From Leptidea sinapis (lineage: Eukaryota > Arthropoda > Insecta > Lepidoptera > Pieridae): a stretch of DNA of 64,000 nucleotides. Shown piece after piece: positions 1-10,419 of the stretch. The stretch spans positions 11,703,501 through 11,767,500 of the forward strand of contig NC_066265.1 of assembly GCF_905404315.1 (NCBI RefSeq), in the 5' to 3' direction. The notes beneath the pieces were generated by a model. The model saw nothing but the letters and a program-made list of their open reading frames with translations. It did no database searches and had not been told where the DNA came from. The translations under genes were made by a program, and so were the position numbers. Position 1 is the stretch's first letter. Every line of letters begins with the position of its first letter.

Positions 1-415
1 AGTGTCAAATTTATCAATTATAGATGGGTCGTGGGTCAACTTAGTTATATGAATGAAATGAATCGCAGGATAAAAGTGTAGATTTACTCGTTATTATAGT
101 CGAGCTTTATTAATTAAGTCTTAACGGAGATGGACTACCATCTGGGCTTCGGTTTAGAAACTTCAATAGCCGCGTACTGATTGAGCGACTAGCCTCGCGA
201 GGAAGGCGCTCCAGGCAAATCCTCTGTCGGTCAAGACGTGCCTCACCCGAGGCAAACGTACGCGCTGCCTCGCCCGAGCATGCCGTAGCCCGAGTCGAAC
301 GTTATCAGTTTTAGTCCATACTCAAAAGCGCCTCGGTAAGCCGCGTGCACACAAAATGGTGTGTGTTTTTCCTCGCTTGTTCGACAAACGACGCAAGCTT
401 TTTCTGGTTCTAATT
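1..415. other. Unassigned stretch, GC-richer in 170-350
   Basis: No open frame or recognised family was found. Positions 170-350 are richer in G, C and CpG than the surroundings and lie just past the end of the Harbinger-like coding remnant. They could be its 3' non-coding part, but no terminal repeat was seen. Confidence 0.3.
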
Positions 416-418
416 AAT

Positions 419-650
419 CTGGTAAAGATTTTCTCAATATTCTGAACACAGAACTTAAAATGCCAAAGGCGTTCTCCACAACTATTCTTGCTCTGGACAG
501 TCTGTAATTTGTTTTCGTTATCTTTTTTGTAGAAGTCGAAGAATTAAAGTGGTCGATATAGTTTTCCGAACGTACTGTCTCATGTAAAACACACTGGGTG
601 GCAAACGTCCGAGGCTTCCTCGCAAAGCTGCTGCTTTTGACGTAACAAAA
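419..650 (-). pseudogene. PIF/Harbinger (HARBI1-like) transposase remnant, C-terminal part
   Basis: Read on the minus strand, one frame runs open for about 75 codons and carries NYRLSRARIVVENAFGILSS followed by VFRILRKSL. The pattern RLSRAR..VENAFGIL is diagnostic of the DDE endonuclease domain of PIF/Harbinger transposases and the domesticated HARBI1 proteins. The part before it looks like the stretch between the last two catalytic acidic residues, but the catalytic residues themselves are not covered. The frame ends in a stop after LRKSLPD. The upstream side merges into AT-rich sequence that has a second copy near 39.85 kb, so this is more likely a transposon than a host HARBI1 exon. There is no start and no terminal repeats. 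Confidence 0.7.
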
Positions 651-1160
651 GAAAAATCTTTAAAAAAATTATTCCTCGTACTTTTTACGTTTGTAGTAAC
701 AATTTTGTAATAAAGAAGCTATTAAATTCAACCAATGAAAATATTATTTTACCGCATAATTGAGCTGAATAACGTTTCTTTAAATATTTTTATGCAGTAA
801 GAAATACATGAACTTTTGTTTTTCAACTTACACATACACGGTATTTTATTAAACACCCGAATTATAGTAATTGCCAATAACATATTATGTCCAAATAAAA
901 TAAAAAAAAATCATTTCCTGTACATTTGAGTAACAGTTGAATTTATTAGTAGTATTTTTTGTTCAGTTAGTTTAATTGAAAACTTTAGTAATAGTTTTCT
1001 TTTATTCTCAGTGATAGTAAAATCATTTATTTATAAATTTCGTATTATTTTAAATTTTTGCCTATTCTAAAGGAATGCCCTAGTGGGTGAAGGCCTCCTC
1101 CAAAAAACTTAAAATGTCTCTATCCTGTGCAATTTGTATCCAGAAAGGTTTGGTAATACA
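651..1160. repeat. AT-rich flank of the Harbinger-like element; first part repeated at 39.85 kb
   Basis: Positions 648-830 match 39845-40025 in the same orientation, including the stretch ATTATTCCTCGTACT and AAAATATTAT..GCATAAT. Because it joins the transposase frame, it is probably an intron or non-coding part of the same element. From about 830 to 1160 only AT-rich sequence is seen. Confidence 0.45.
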
Positions 1161-1163
1161 ATA

Positions 1164-1478
1164 TATTTTTTTTATGGAATAGGAGGACAAACGAGCGTAC
1201 GGGTCACCTGGTGTTAAGTGATCACCGCCGCCCACATTATCTTGCAACACCAGAAGAATCACAGGAGTGTTGCCGGCCTTTAAGGAAGGTGTACGTGCTT
1301 TTTTTGAAGGTACCCATGTCGTATCGTCTCGGAAACACCGCACAAGGAAGCTCATACCACAGTTTTATAGTACGTGGGAGAAAGCTCCTTGAAAACCGCA
1401 CTGTGGAGGACCGTCACACATCCAGATGGTGGGGATGAATCCTAACTTGTGGCGTATCGTGCGAATGTGGAATTGGTG
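1164..1478 (-). mobile_element. LINE J (Jockey-like) 3' end, copy 1
   Basis: This is a 5'-truncated LINE copy whose A-rich tail lies at the left (T-run near 1165-1172). In translation it is the extreme C-terminus of ORF2: a degraded HIRTIRHKLGF block, a FLPRTTKLWNELP-like block and the RYDMG..K..Y.F..GRQ block. Then comes the non-coding tail with the GGTGATCACTTAAC..GGTGACCCGTACG..CGTTTGTCCTCC pattern. The same piece recurs at 41.2, 44.4-45.1, 46.85, 52.8, 61.7 and 63.4 kb. Frames are broken, so it is a dead copy. Confidence 0.85.
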
Positions 1479-1479
1479 C

Positions 1480-2160
1480 GAAAATGGAGAAATTCTATTT
1501 ACTTCACTCTCCCATCTTGTCATAGGGATGCCTCTAGTAACATATTGAACCTGTGTTAAATTCATAATCACCGAAATTAAGTAGTATTTTCTGTATTTCT
1601 TGTTGCTTAGCAAATAGTGACGCGAAACATCTATCACAGATCCGTCAAAATAAAAATAATAATTAAAAAAAAACTAATAATTGCCTTGGTGATGAAAGTA
1701 CTATTCCAATCTACTCTTATGTTTGACCAAGTTACTGGCTGAAAGACCATTTCTTTAAATAGAAAGAAACGAGTTTGAAATCGGAACAATTCAATTTAGC
1801 TTCTCAGTATTTACGGCTTTACAAAACTTTTAAAAACGAAGTTCGCATACAATTTCAAAACGAGCCGAGCGGAACTGGAAATTTCCCTCAATAGGATCCA
1901 CACGTGGAACAAAAAGGATTGAAAAAGAAATGGGTCATGACATAAGTGCTTCCACGAAACTTGTGAACAATGTGTTCGGTAGCTGAGTGAGTTTACATTT
2001 ACATAACTTTCGACAAAATCTCAGTGAATCAATGAGTATTCCATTGCAATTGAAAATTATAGTTACCTATTTAACCAAACACAATTAATTTCTTTAAACA
2101 TATTATAAATAAAATCAATCTATTTGACACAAAACAGATCTTAACTATATTTACAATGCT
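1480..2160. other. AT-rich, nothing recognised
   Basis: Both strands are full of stops. No known repeat family, hairpin or exon-like segment was recognised here. Confidence 0.4.
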
Positions 2161-2164
2161 ATGA

Positions 2165-2303
2165 TTACATAAAATTAAAACTATCATTTCGAGGAAGTGT
2201 ACCAAGAATACTGGCAGAATTTCTACGTTGGATAGCTACACTGATCCGTTGAACGAAAAAGCTGCCAGTGCTTGGGTTGCCAGTAGCCCTATAAGTTTCT
2301 GAT
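2165..2303 (-). pseudogene. LINE F ORF2 C-terminal end, copy 1
   Basis: The minus strand reads GNPSTGSFFVQRISVAIQ, then R.NSASILGTLP, then NDSFNFM and a stop at 2165-2167. It is the same protein end as 35811-36002 on the plus strand, which preserves more (ETLGPWGP motif). This ending, with an AIQRGNAASILGT-like block, is a familiar C-terminus of lepidopteran LINE-encoded proteins. Only the last ~45 codons remain here. The two copies face in opposite directions. Confidence 0.6.
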
Positions 2304-2636
2304 TATAAATACATCTAATATATTATAATTATGCCAATGTTTTAAGATTAAACAAGCAAGTTTATCTCTATGACGTAAGATTAGCACTTAAAAAAGCCAA
2401 AATGACTGCTGTAATACCTTTTGCGTTGCATTCGAGGTGGTAGTCATTTCGTTAGTGGTTTTGCTTTTCTTTCATAGCAAAAAATCTTGTAAATAAATAC
2501 AGTATGCCTGGTGGGGTTGTCTATTGCGTTCAGCGGTACCACTCTAACTTTTGTAACATCCTTCCTCTGATAGAAATTACTAAGTTCATATCAATGCTCT
2601 GTTCGATTTCGATTCGATTATCTGGTAACTTGTAAC

Positions 2637-2795
2637 ATTGGGGTGCCACAGGGCTCAATATTAGGGCCATTACTGTTTCTTATCTATATTATCGATCTGT
2701 CTTACTTAGTAGGAAATAATCGTGAAATGGCAGATGACATTTGTTTGGTCATAGAAACTGTGCTCTTTTTAAAACTATCCACTGGTTTCGTGCAA
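2637..2795 (+). pseudogene. LINE reverse-transcriptase fragment with active-site box
   Basis: The plus strand reads NIGVPQGSILGPLLFLIYII followed after about 12 residues by EMADDICLVI. GVPQGS.LGPLLF and the .ADD box are RT motifs of Jockey/CR1-type LINEs. The usual first residue of the FADD/YADD box is changed (MADD). The fragment is about 50 codons long, has no start and fades out on both sides. It could belong to the same family as the RT at 12.99-13.74 kb. Confidence 0.8.
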
Positions 2796-2799
2796 ATAA

Positions 2800-4265
2800 T
2801 TGATTATTGAATGGAAAAATCAAAAACTAATTGTGTTATAACAAAAAAGTTAAACATGTATTGAACACTTGTATTTAATTCTTAAAGTAAAAGTTCTATT
2901 ACAAATCTGTGTCTTTCTGTTGTTTACCGCACAGAACAGTTTAAAGAGTTTACTTGTTCTGTGGTTTAGCGTTCAACATTATTTAGACTTGCTTATATTT
3001 AAATACGAGTCAAAGCCAAAAAACCTTAGACAATAAGGTGTGTCTACCATAGATTTACATTATATGATGCCGGAAAGATCTGACTAAAATTGCGTTCTGT
3101 TAAGGTTTCATTCCTTTATTTGTTCCTATACATTTCAATTTTTGTTAAACACAAGCTAAACACTGTTTTGTAAAAGAAAAAGATAATCTCCATTTTAGAC
3201 GTCATTATTATTAGGCCACTGACGTTGTTATAGTTAGGTCACTGCTTAACAAAACACGTGTCTAAGCAATGTTTAAATATTTTTTTTGTAGTATAATGTA
3301 AATGTGTAGGATTTTACAATTAAACCCAATATGGATGTGGCAAAAACTTTTGTAAAATTAAAGATGAGAATATAGACGTTTTCCGAGTGATGAACTTCAA
3401 TTGGGACCTCATATAAGTAAGTTTAGACTCAGACTTCAGACTTAGTTCTGAAGCATATGCTGCGAAAGAAATCCATAATGTAACAGACGTGAAAGTGGAC
3501 TTAAGTAGCAATTAGCTAGTCAAGTTACTAGAAAATAATATTCCTGCTGCAAATGGCTCTAGAATAGCGAACTTGAGGTTAGGAAGCGCCTAAAAGGAGA
3601 ACTTTGCATACATGTTGTTAGAGATACGTAAAGGATATTTGATACATTATATCCTCAAAATATTTATGTTGAAATAATTTATATGTTATTTAAATTTTCC
3701 TCCCTTAATTTCCTCACACATATTGTCCTGTTTTGTTGACTCTCTAGCACAAACTGTATTGTATGAAACAATCAATACACGAAGTTTATTTTGAATGGTA
3801 GCTCGGAAAGTTTACTCGAAACTCATAAAAAATATTGCAATTACGTCTCAAGTCGCTTGCTATATATCGCCTTTATTGCTTTTGGTGCAAGTTATAAGCT
3901 GTTCACAGTAAATAACGTTAAAAATAAGTATTTATTAAATAAGTCACGCTTAATAAAGAATAGCATAAGTATACAAATGTATTTTTTAAGTATTTTTATT
4001 TTTTAACATTAATTCATTTTCAACTTATTTTAGTATTTTGTATACTGGTTCTGGATAAAAACTTATATATGCGCAAGGATTGTGGTAGATTAATATCCTC
4101 TAATAATCCTGTAACCAGAATTGAAATGATTTGTAAAATGATGAAGCTTAAAATGTTGATTTAAAAGAGTGGCAATGAGTTTCTTTCCACTTCTTCTCAT
4201 TAAAGTTCAATATTTTCCGAAGTCGTGGTAAATGTAAAAAGAAAAGAAAAGTTTCGACATTCATA
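2800..4265. other. AT-rich, nothing recognised
   Basis: About 1.5 kb without recognisable genes. A 63-codon minus-strand frame at 3320-3511 and a 71-codon plus-strand frame at 3791-4006 were inspected. Both have skewed composition, no domain and no splice context, and are taken as chance frames. Confidence 0.4.
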
Positions 4266-4314
4266 AGTGTCATTTCGTTGAGTTACATGAATAATGTGAT
4301 TTTAAATTTATTTG

Positions 4315-5490
4315 ATAAATCAAAAGATTGCCCGCCAACCGACCGTGGCGAAAGTCGTCCTGTCGGTCATTGATCAACTGGTGACGCTCTAGGTATACCA
4401 ATAGCTGGCGGTTAATTATGCTATCGATGATTTTGGACAGCAGGAATGTAATAGCAATAGGTCTGTAGTTTGCCGGATCCGGCATAATGCTTTGACAGCG
4501 CGGGATGGTTAGCGGTGGTTTTTCCTCGTGGTAAAGAGTGCACAGAAGATCAGATTTCTCTTTTGCCGCATAGGGCAGGGTGCATTCCTCATGTGCAGCG
4601 ATGGAAGGGATAGCTGGTTAAAGTTACTAAGAAACAGTTTTCGACAACGACTAAAAGTTACATGTCCCAGTCGGGTAACTTGAAAGCTGCTCGCCGATTT
4701 TGACGGCATGCTTAGATTTCGCATCGGTTCCTTTTCCCTTTAAAGAATCTGGAGGAACGATTTCCTCATCAGAGCTTTGCAGTTTAGATCCCTTGTGCCC
4801 AGAGCCCTAAATTAGGTTTGATAAGCCTGTGTTTGGGCAGTCAGCTGCTGTTTTAACTCACGCAACGAACCAGGATTGTGATCTGTCACAGATCTGTACT
4901 ACAGAGCTTGGTGTGAAAATATCCATGCCCAAAGTATCATCGGCCACTGCCACTGCCATGGAACAGGAACTGCCATCATCTGAAGGGAAACAAACCTTGC
5001 CCCAAGGATAGGATGCCAGAAAGGAAAGGATCCTACCCCAAACTGCTGACTTGTAGTGCCAAACGCAGCGGATTGCTGGTGTTCTGCAATGCGGCCGTTG
5101 GATAGACACTACACTCCTGACCAGGCACTGGTCAGACATTCCGAGAGGGGCTTCGACAAGACAGGCGAGGACGGTATCCACGGCTGTGAGCTACTTTGGC
5201 AACTCAACTTATTGTGACAGACCATACGCCAATGCAAAATTATGCACAGGTGCCCGTTGGAGCCACCTAACACTAGCCCATGAGACGATCCATTTCTGCA
5301 TTACTATTATGGAACCTGTAGATACTCGCAGTCCTCACAAATCTACGCACAATCCGAGAGTAGACAGGTCCCTCAAATTCGACCAGACGGTGACAACAGA
5401 TATCCTCCCTAACGATCATATATACCCCGGTATGAGGCAAAGAAAGCTCAATTTTATTCCTGGAGTATGTAAAATACGACTTGGTATTCG
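4315..5490 (-). pseudogene. LINE J ORF2 remnant: endonuclease tail to RT start
   Basis: On the minus strand from 5480 to 4315 the pieces appear in the order of a Jockey-clade ORF2. The endonuclease part comes first (GIRSRYLR-region antisense; IYRFHNSNAEMDRLM on the coding strand), with an internal deletion. The endonuclease end MSDQCLVRSVV follows near 5130. A linker (VWHYKSAVW..FLASYPWGKVCF) covers about 5060-4980, and a region resembling the pre-RT segment (EKSDLLCTL) about 4560-4530. The RT start MPDPANYRPIAITFLLSK lies at 4483-4430, followed by RQLLVYLE.HQLINDRQ. Stops and frameshifts occur throughout. It is missing the 5' part and everything after the first RT blocks. The pieces at 58.85-59.51 and 44.4-45.1 kb supply later parts of the same family. 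Confidence 0.8.
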
Positions 5491-5499
5491 GTCGAGATA

Positions 5500-6340
5500 T
5501 CTGCGTACTAAAAACAAGGCCGGCAACGCCGTCTAAAAGTGGTGGTGAATGATGTTTTAATTTGAGTGAATTTCCCTAATGTTGCAAGAGTTTACATTAA
5601 GCGTGGAGCATGGTTCTATGGAATTTTTTCCTCGTTTGTCTTCGGAAATGCGTGGTTCTATGCCCTGCCCAGAATACAAACGGTGGACCGAGCGAGATTC
5701 TCCTACTATGGCAGAGCCGGTCCTCAGGTGAAATCTCTTTAAGGACTGCTGTCATATTCTAGTAGAGGGACAGGGGTAGGGCGCTATAACACCCTTGGGC
5801 CTCGGACAAAATAAGGCCACTTATATTGATATCTTAGTTGTAAGAAAAAAATACATAGTTGACATCTTTCAGCTTGTAAATTGAACCACAAGTAATAAAC
5901 TTGCGGTTATAGTTATAAGCGTACCACGCATTTTCACTTTTACGAGCGGTCTATTGTCAATGGGTGTCAGAAAATACAGACTATTTAATACAATTCAATT
6001 AAAATATTGCACATTGGCTTAAATTTTTTTTAGTGACATCGGTGGGCGAATTATTTTTCCTTCTATAGTGCTTTAAAAATATGAAATAGTCAAGATGACG
6101 TTTTGATACCTCTTTGAACTACCCTTTTAGAAAGTATGATGTACAGATCAATCACTGAGAAGCATCAGCAATGAGATTTTTATACTTACACTTTCATATA
6201 ACTTTAAAACTGAATTTTTCCATTGGATAGCGACGTCTTATTGTCTTTTCAGGCAAATCCTTTTGGGGGGGAATCGAGTGTTATAATACTTTAAAATGAG
6301 TTTATTATGAAAGTATAACATTGAGACTTACCAGAGGTAT
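5500..6340. other. Unassigned, partly GC-richer
   Basis: Positions 5600-5820 are richer in GC than the neighbourhood but show no frame or family I recognise. They may be further 5' sequence of the LINE J copy or a separate old repeat. Positions 5830-6340 are AT-rich with nothing seen. Confidence 0.3.
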
Positions 6341-6342
6341 TG

Positions 6343-6754
6343 CTTAGATTAAGGATTGGTCTGCGCTGTGCTCCAGCTAGATACCGCAGGCGTAGTAGCA
6401 AAGTGCGGCAGCGAATACTACGCCCAATTGGGCGTACTCGAGCCTTTCTCGAACAATGTGTGACGTTGATGTACCACACATGAGATTTCTGGATTGCGTA
6501 GTAAAACTTTGTAAAAATAATACTACAAGAAATAAGAAAGACACTGGGATCACATATCATCAGTAAGTATTTTGTATTTTATTAATTTCAATGTAAAATA
6601 ATACGAAGCGTTTTTTACAAAATTTGTTAGATGCCAATGAGTGTTAAGATGCCACGCACACAAGCATCTAATAGTTGCCGTAATAGAAAAGCTATTGTTC
6701 TTAGGTACTGCGGTATCTAGTTGGAGCGCAGGGGCAACCAATCCTTAATCTAAG
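6343..6754. mobile_element. hAT-like MITE, copy 1
   Basis: A 412-bp non-coding element bounded by inverted repeats. The left end reads CTTAGATTAAGGATTGG and the right end is its exact reverse complement for 17 bp. The match continues with changes through the CGCTC..CTAGATACCGCAG block, about 45 bp in all. The inside is AT-rich with short GC blocks (GCCCAATTGGGCGTACTCG). It is about 80% alike by eye to 43108-43518, which has an 8-bp target duplication. The flanks here are too degraded for a clear duplication. It encodes nothing. Confidence 0.8.
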
Positions 6755-6759
6755 AGTTA

Positions 6760-7700
6760 TTGTTTGACATGAGAATAATTTTGAATGTGCGAGATTATAT
6801 CGATATAAATTTTAAAAGCGTGGTAGCCCTTGGTGAAAATCGATCCTCACCTGCTACGTACTAATGGGTTTTTGGTTTTCATATTCATATGTACCTATAT
6901 CCGAAGCTTCATAAGATCGGCAAATCTCTTGTGATTCCTTTAAATCATTTTAAAAAGGAAAAACACTCTTTAATACGCTGTTAAGTTCAGATTACGCTAC
7001 ACTAAATAATTGTATCGCATTTCAAAACAGTTTCAAGACGAAGCGCCTTAATATACAGAACAGTTTAAACTTTAATAATCACCGAGTGATATTACTTAGC
7101 GCGTCTCCTATTATGAACTTTGTAAACTTGAAGTTTTACATCAAGTCTAATTAATTACGTGATGCTACGAGATGGAACTACATTGAAACATTTCTAAAAT
7201 TACTATGTGATGTGCTTGAACACACATTTTGTACAGGAATGAGGGAAACTTCACTTTTTTTGTTGTTATTATGACAGAGGAACTTAGAATTTCACAGAAT
7301 TGTATAAATACCACTGGACAGGCTGTTCCATATGATGCGGCATTGTGCCTATTTGAAGCGCCACTAGCGAGCGTCCTGAGAACTAATTTTGACGTATAAT
7401 ACAAATGGCTGCGAAGGAACGTACAATACTTTGAAGTATTTTTGGTTTTTGAATTAATTTCGTTCGTTTTCCGTGTTATTTCTACTTCAAGAGTCAGCGT
7501 AATAAAGTACATAATTGTTTTTTGTAAATAATTTCCCAAAATCTATCGATGTTTGCTAAGGTTTTATTACCGCAGATTCTCGGTACATGGCCAACAGCGC
7601 CAAAATGGCGAATATCAAACAGGCACACAAGCACTTTGACAGCCGTCAGTCCAGAGGTACACAGAAGAGGTCAGTGTAGAATATAATGTCAATATAAGCA
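6760..7700. other. AT-rich; 124-codon chance frame on minus
   Basis: No repeat family was recognised. A minus-strand frame at 7165-7539 is open for 124 codons but has no domain, low-complexity ends and no splice context. Confidence 0.35.
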
Positions 7701-7707
7701 TAGTCCC

Positions 7708-7832
7708 ACCTTAAAGGCCAGCAACGCATTTCTTGTCACACCTGTTGTTGCGGATGTCCATGGGCGGTTGTCTCACCTCTCCCCATCCCGTGAGCGTCTT
7801 GCCCATTTGCCCCCTCTCATATAAAAAAAAAT
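7708..7832 (+). mobile_element. LINE 3' end, family G, copy 1
   Basis: A 3' tail starting ACCTTAAAGGCCAGCAACGC, then GTCCATGGGCGGTTG, CACCTCTCCCCATCCCGTG and TTGCCC..TATAAAAAAAAA. The same block recurs at 59512-59650. Its layout (GGCCGGCAACGC..GTCCATGGGCGG..TTTGCCCCC..poly-A) matches a common RTE-type LINE tail in Lepidoptera. No coding part remains. Confidence 0.65.
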
Positions 7833-8047
7833 ATTCTAAGCTGAGGAAGCTTGTTGACACGATAGCTCTACTTCAGAGCGCCGCTGCTATATGTGACTTA
7901 TGTGGGCATAGCGAAAGACATTCTATACACATTAAGCACATACTATAATTTGCAGTCCGATTAATATTATATATGGTATTAAGCACAATGTAAACACACT
8001 TTTCTCCTTAGTCGTGTGTCTTAGTAGCTGTCTGTGTGTGTTGTAAA

Positions 8048-8352
8048 TTACAAGAATTGTTAAAAAACGTTTGTGTGGGAAAGGGTATGTACTATAGCAT
8101 AAACAATTTTCTTAATGACACCACAATGATAGACTGGGAACACCCTCAAGCTCTTTAATTATAAATGTTTATTATACGATTATACTTTGTAATCAATATT
8201 TTTAATAAAAAAAACCCGCTGAGTTTCTTGCGCCCGTTCGTCTCAGGTCTGAGGCAGTCTATTTTGAATGGGTGGTAGTTTTTGACGCTCAATAAATGAT
8301 TTTAAATCATATTTTGAATAAAAATATTAGAATTTGAATTTGTGCTAATCGG
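8048..8352 (+). mobile_element. LINE B 3' end, copy 1
   Basis: The end of ORF2 (AAACGTTTGTGTGGGAAAGG, coding KRLCGKG on better copies) is followed by a 3' untranslated region with CACCCTCA.GCTCTTTAAT, GCTGAGTTTCTTGCGCCCGT, GTCTGAGGCAGTCT.TTTTGAA and a TTTGAATTTG tail. It matches copies at 12.1, 12.9, 20.6, 43.5, 49.1 and 56.6 kb. Dead, 5'-truncated copy. Confidence 0.8.
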
Positions 8353-8552
8353 GTTCTAAATTTAAAATACGTAACCTGAACTGAATAACAGTTATTGTTT
8401 CACTTCGCTGCTTATTGACCAAGAATATTGTAGTTTGTTCCTTATTTCGGATTTGTGTTTATACGAAGTGATTTATCTATATTATGTATAAAACGTCATT
8501 GGGCAGAGCGTATCAAGTTACAGTGCCAATGGTGGGTGTGTCCAATATGTTT

Positions 8553-8800
8553 TAACCGACTTCAAAAAGGGGGAGGTTCTCAATTCGATCGGTATATTTT
8601 TTAATGTGATTTATGATCCGATTTTAGTGATTCTTTAGTTTGATGCAAAAAGTTTGCTATTTGGTCCCATAAAAATTTTACATAATTCGGCCCAGTAGTT
8701 TTCATTTGTTTTTATTTGAATGTTTTTTGTGTACGGCTTTTTAGGAGTTATCATTCCGGTTGATTGTATATTATTATTATTAACTGACACTAAAAAGTAA
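8553..8800. repeat. Dispersed 'accgacttcaaaaa' repeat
   Basis: Starts TTTTAACCGACTTCAAAAAG and continues GGGGGAGGTTCTCAATTCG, a widespread lepidopteran repeat head. It runs up to the inverted-repeat element at 8812, whose arms carry the same ACCGACTTCAAAAA word. Related sequence occurs at 33679-33870 and 42027-42290. Confidence 0.5.
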
Positions 8801-8811
8801 AAAATAAAAAA

Positions 8812-9258
8812 AAAACTGCGTTTAGGAAAACCGACTTCAAAAACTGAAAAGTATCAAATACTTAACTAAAAATATTATTTAATACACCTCTTATGCAAAC
8901 CTGTACCTTTCATACTAATAAAATACTATTATTTGAATGTGCTACATATTGATGGCTTTAAAGTCAGTGCCAAGCCAAATGTAATTGTAGGTACACTCGC
9001 CACGTGTGACTTTGAGCGGGATAGCTTCTTCTAGAGTCAGACCTTAATAATTACAGTAAGTAAACTGTTTCTATTATTAAGTTTTATTTTGTTTAGGGCT
9101 TTGCACCGACTTCAAACCTATCGATAAGTAGCACATAAAAATAATAATATATTATTAATATTAAAGGTAAAGGTTCGCATAAGAGGTGTATTAAATTAAA
9201 TTTTTAGTTATTTTATACTTTTCAGTTTTTGAAGTCGGTTTTTTAAACGCAGTTTATT
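8812..9258. mobile_element. Inverted-repeat (foldback/MITE) element, ~95-bp arms
   Basis: The left arm 8812-8910 (AACTGCGTTTAGGAAAACCG, AACTGAAAAGTAT, AATACACCTCTTATGC) is the reverse complement of the right arm 9163-9258 with few differences. The 250-bp centre is non-coding and holds another CACCGACTTCAAA word. No target duplication could be fixed, because both flanks are A/T runs. It could form a long hairpin. Confidence 0.75.
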
Positions 9259-9291
9259 TTTATTGGAATAATTCGTTTGTTTAATCAATAT

Positions 9292-9372
9292 GTTATAAGG
9301 CCGGAAATGCTTATGTGATTCCTCTGGTGTTAAAAGAGAGTTGTATGTATGTAAGCTCGTTTGTCCACCTTG
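9292..9372 (+). mobile_element. LINE J tail fragment
   Basis: AAGGCCGGAAATGCTTATGTGATTCCTCTGGTGTT and a degraded GTAAGCTCGTTTGTCCACC match the final ~80 bp of LINE J. It sits about 35 bp from the inverted-repeat element. Confidence 0.55.
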
Positions 9373-9374
9373 TC

Positions 9375-9815
9375 TAAAGTGGTAAATACGTTGTTGAAAA
9401 CTAATAGACATACCACGCCAAACGCGTTTAGGAGAACAAAAATTATCAAAGAATATCTTTTTTATTCAGGGACGAGAAACGGTTATCATTGAGTTTAATG
9501 CTTAGAGTTTTAAGACCTTAATCCACTTTAGATGATTCGTAGCCAGGCGAGAAAGTCATTATCTTATATTAAAACTTTGCTTGAATGGTTGGTCGGTCAA
9601 TCACCGCCTGTTTTCTTTGAAACTCCAATCTAACCGTGCCTTATGCCTTAGGCTAAGTTTATTTAAGGTTGACAGGACATTGACCTATGACAGTATTAAT
9701 TGTATAAATCTTTTAAGATAAATTTTACTATTATGATTTCATTACAAATTACCTATTCGAAACCCATTCGAAAAAGCATGCCTCAGACCTGAGAAGAACG
9801 CTAAGAAAATTTAAA
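9375..9815. other. AT-rich, nothing recognised
   Basis: No frames, hairpins or known repeat families seen. Confidence 0.35.
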
Positions 9816-10400
9816 ATTTTCAAAAATTCGAGTAGTTAATGGTCATTACCATGTTTTTTCAAAAATCAAGTTTTCATCAAATCTCGACAATTTAAGGCCT
9901 TTAAGGAAGCTTCCCTGACTATTCCCGCTATGGTGTCCGTAGGTATGTGTGAGTTTATATGAAATCTCAAAAAAACTACGAAAAACCTTTTTTCATTTGT
10001 GTTTTTTTTGGGATAGGGTTTTACCGATCAATTCCAAAAAATATTCAGCTCCTAAAACCAAAAAAAACACGTTTATTGCCTTGGTGGCTGGTTTGAATAT
10101 TAAAAATTACTGTTTTATTAAAACATTTACATAAACCTTTGCTCAATATTAATTACCAAATGAAGTAAAATCTGTAAATTCTGTCGCAAAATATGCAATT
10201 TTGAAAATTTTCATATAAGTATTTTTACTAAATAACTTCTAACTTCCTACTTAGAAAATCGAAAATTTTGAATGAAAAGTTGATTGATTTTACCCCGTTT
10301 TTCAAAAATCGAGTTTTCATCATAATTATCGACATTTTAATGCCCTAGAACGCGTTCCTGACGATTTTAAAGATGGTGTCTGTATGTCTGACTGCGTTTG
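9815..10400 (+). repeat. Spaced direct duplication (about 140 bp, offset about 430 bp)
   Basis: Positions 9815-9955 (TTTTTCAAAAATCAAGTTTTC, ATCTCGACAATTTAA, ATGGTGTCCGTAGGTATGTG) are repeated in diverged form at 10255-10400 (TTTTTCAAAAATCGAGTTTTC, TATCGACATTTTAATG, ATGGTGTCTGTATGTCTG). A GT microsatellite follows at 10402-10416. It is probably an old internal repeat of an unknown element. Confidence 0.5.
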
Positions 10401-10419
10401 GGTGTGTGTGTGTGTGTTG

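Noticed and set aside
1211..1438. Plus-strand 75-codon frame over the LINE J tail
   Set aside because: Shadow of a minus-strand LINE end; the same antisense frame appears over other LINE J copies.
5186..5536. 116-codon plus-strand open frame
   Set aside because: It is antisense to the LINE J endonuclease remnant, which has clear family motifs on the minus strand.
7165..7539. 124-codon minus-strand open frame
   Set aside because: No domain, skewed composition and no start or splice context. It is no longer than expected by chance in a 64-kb window.
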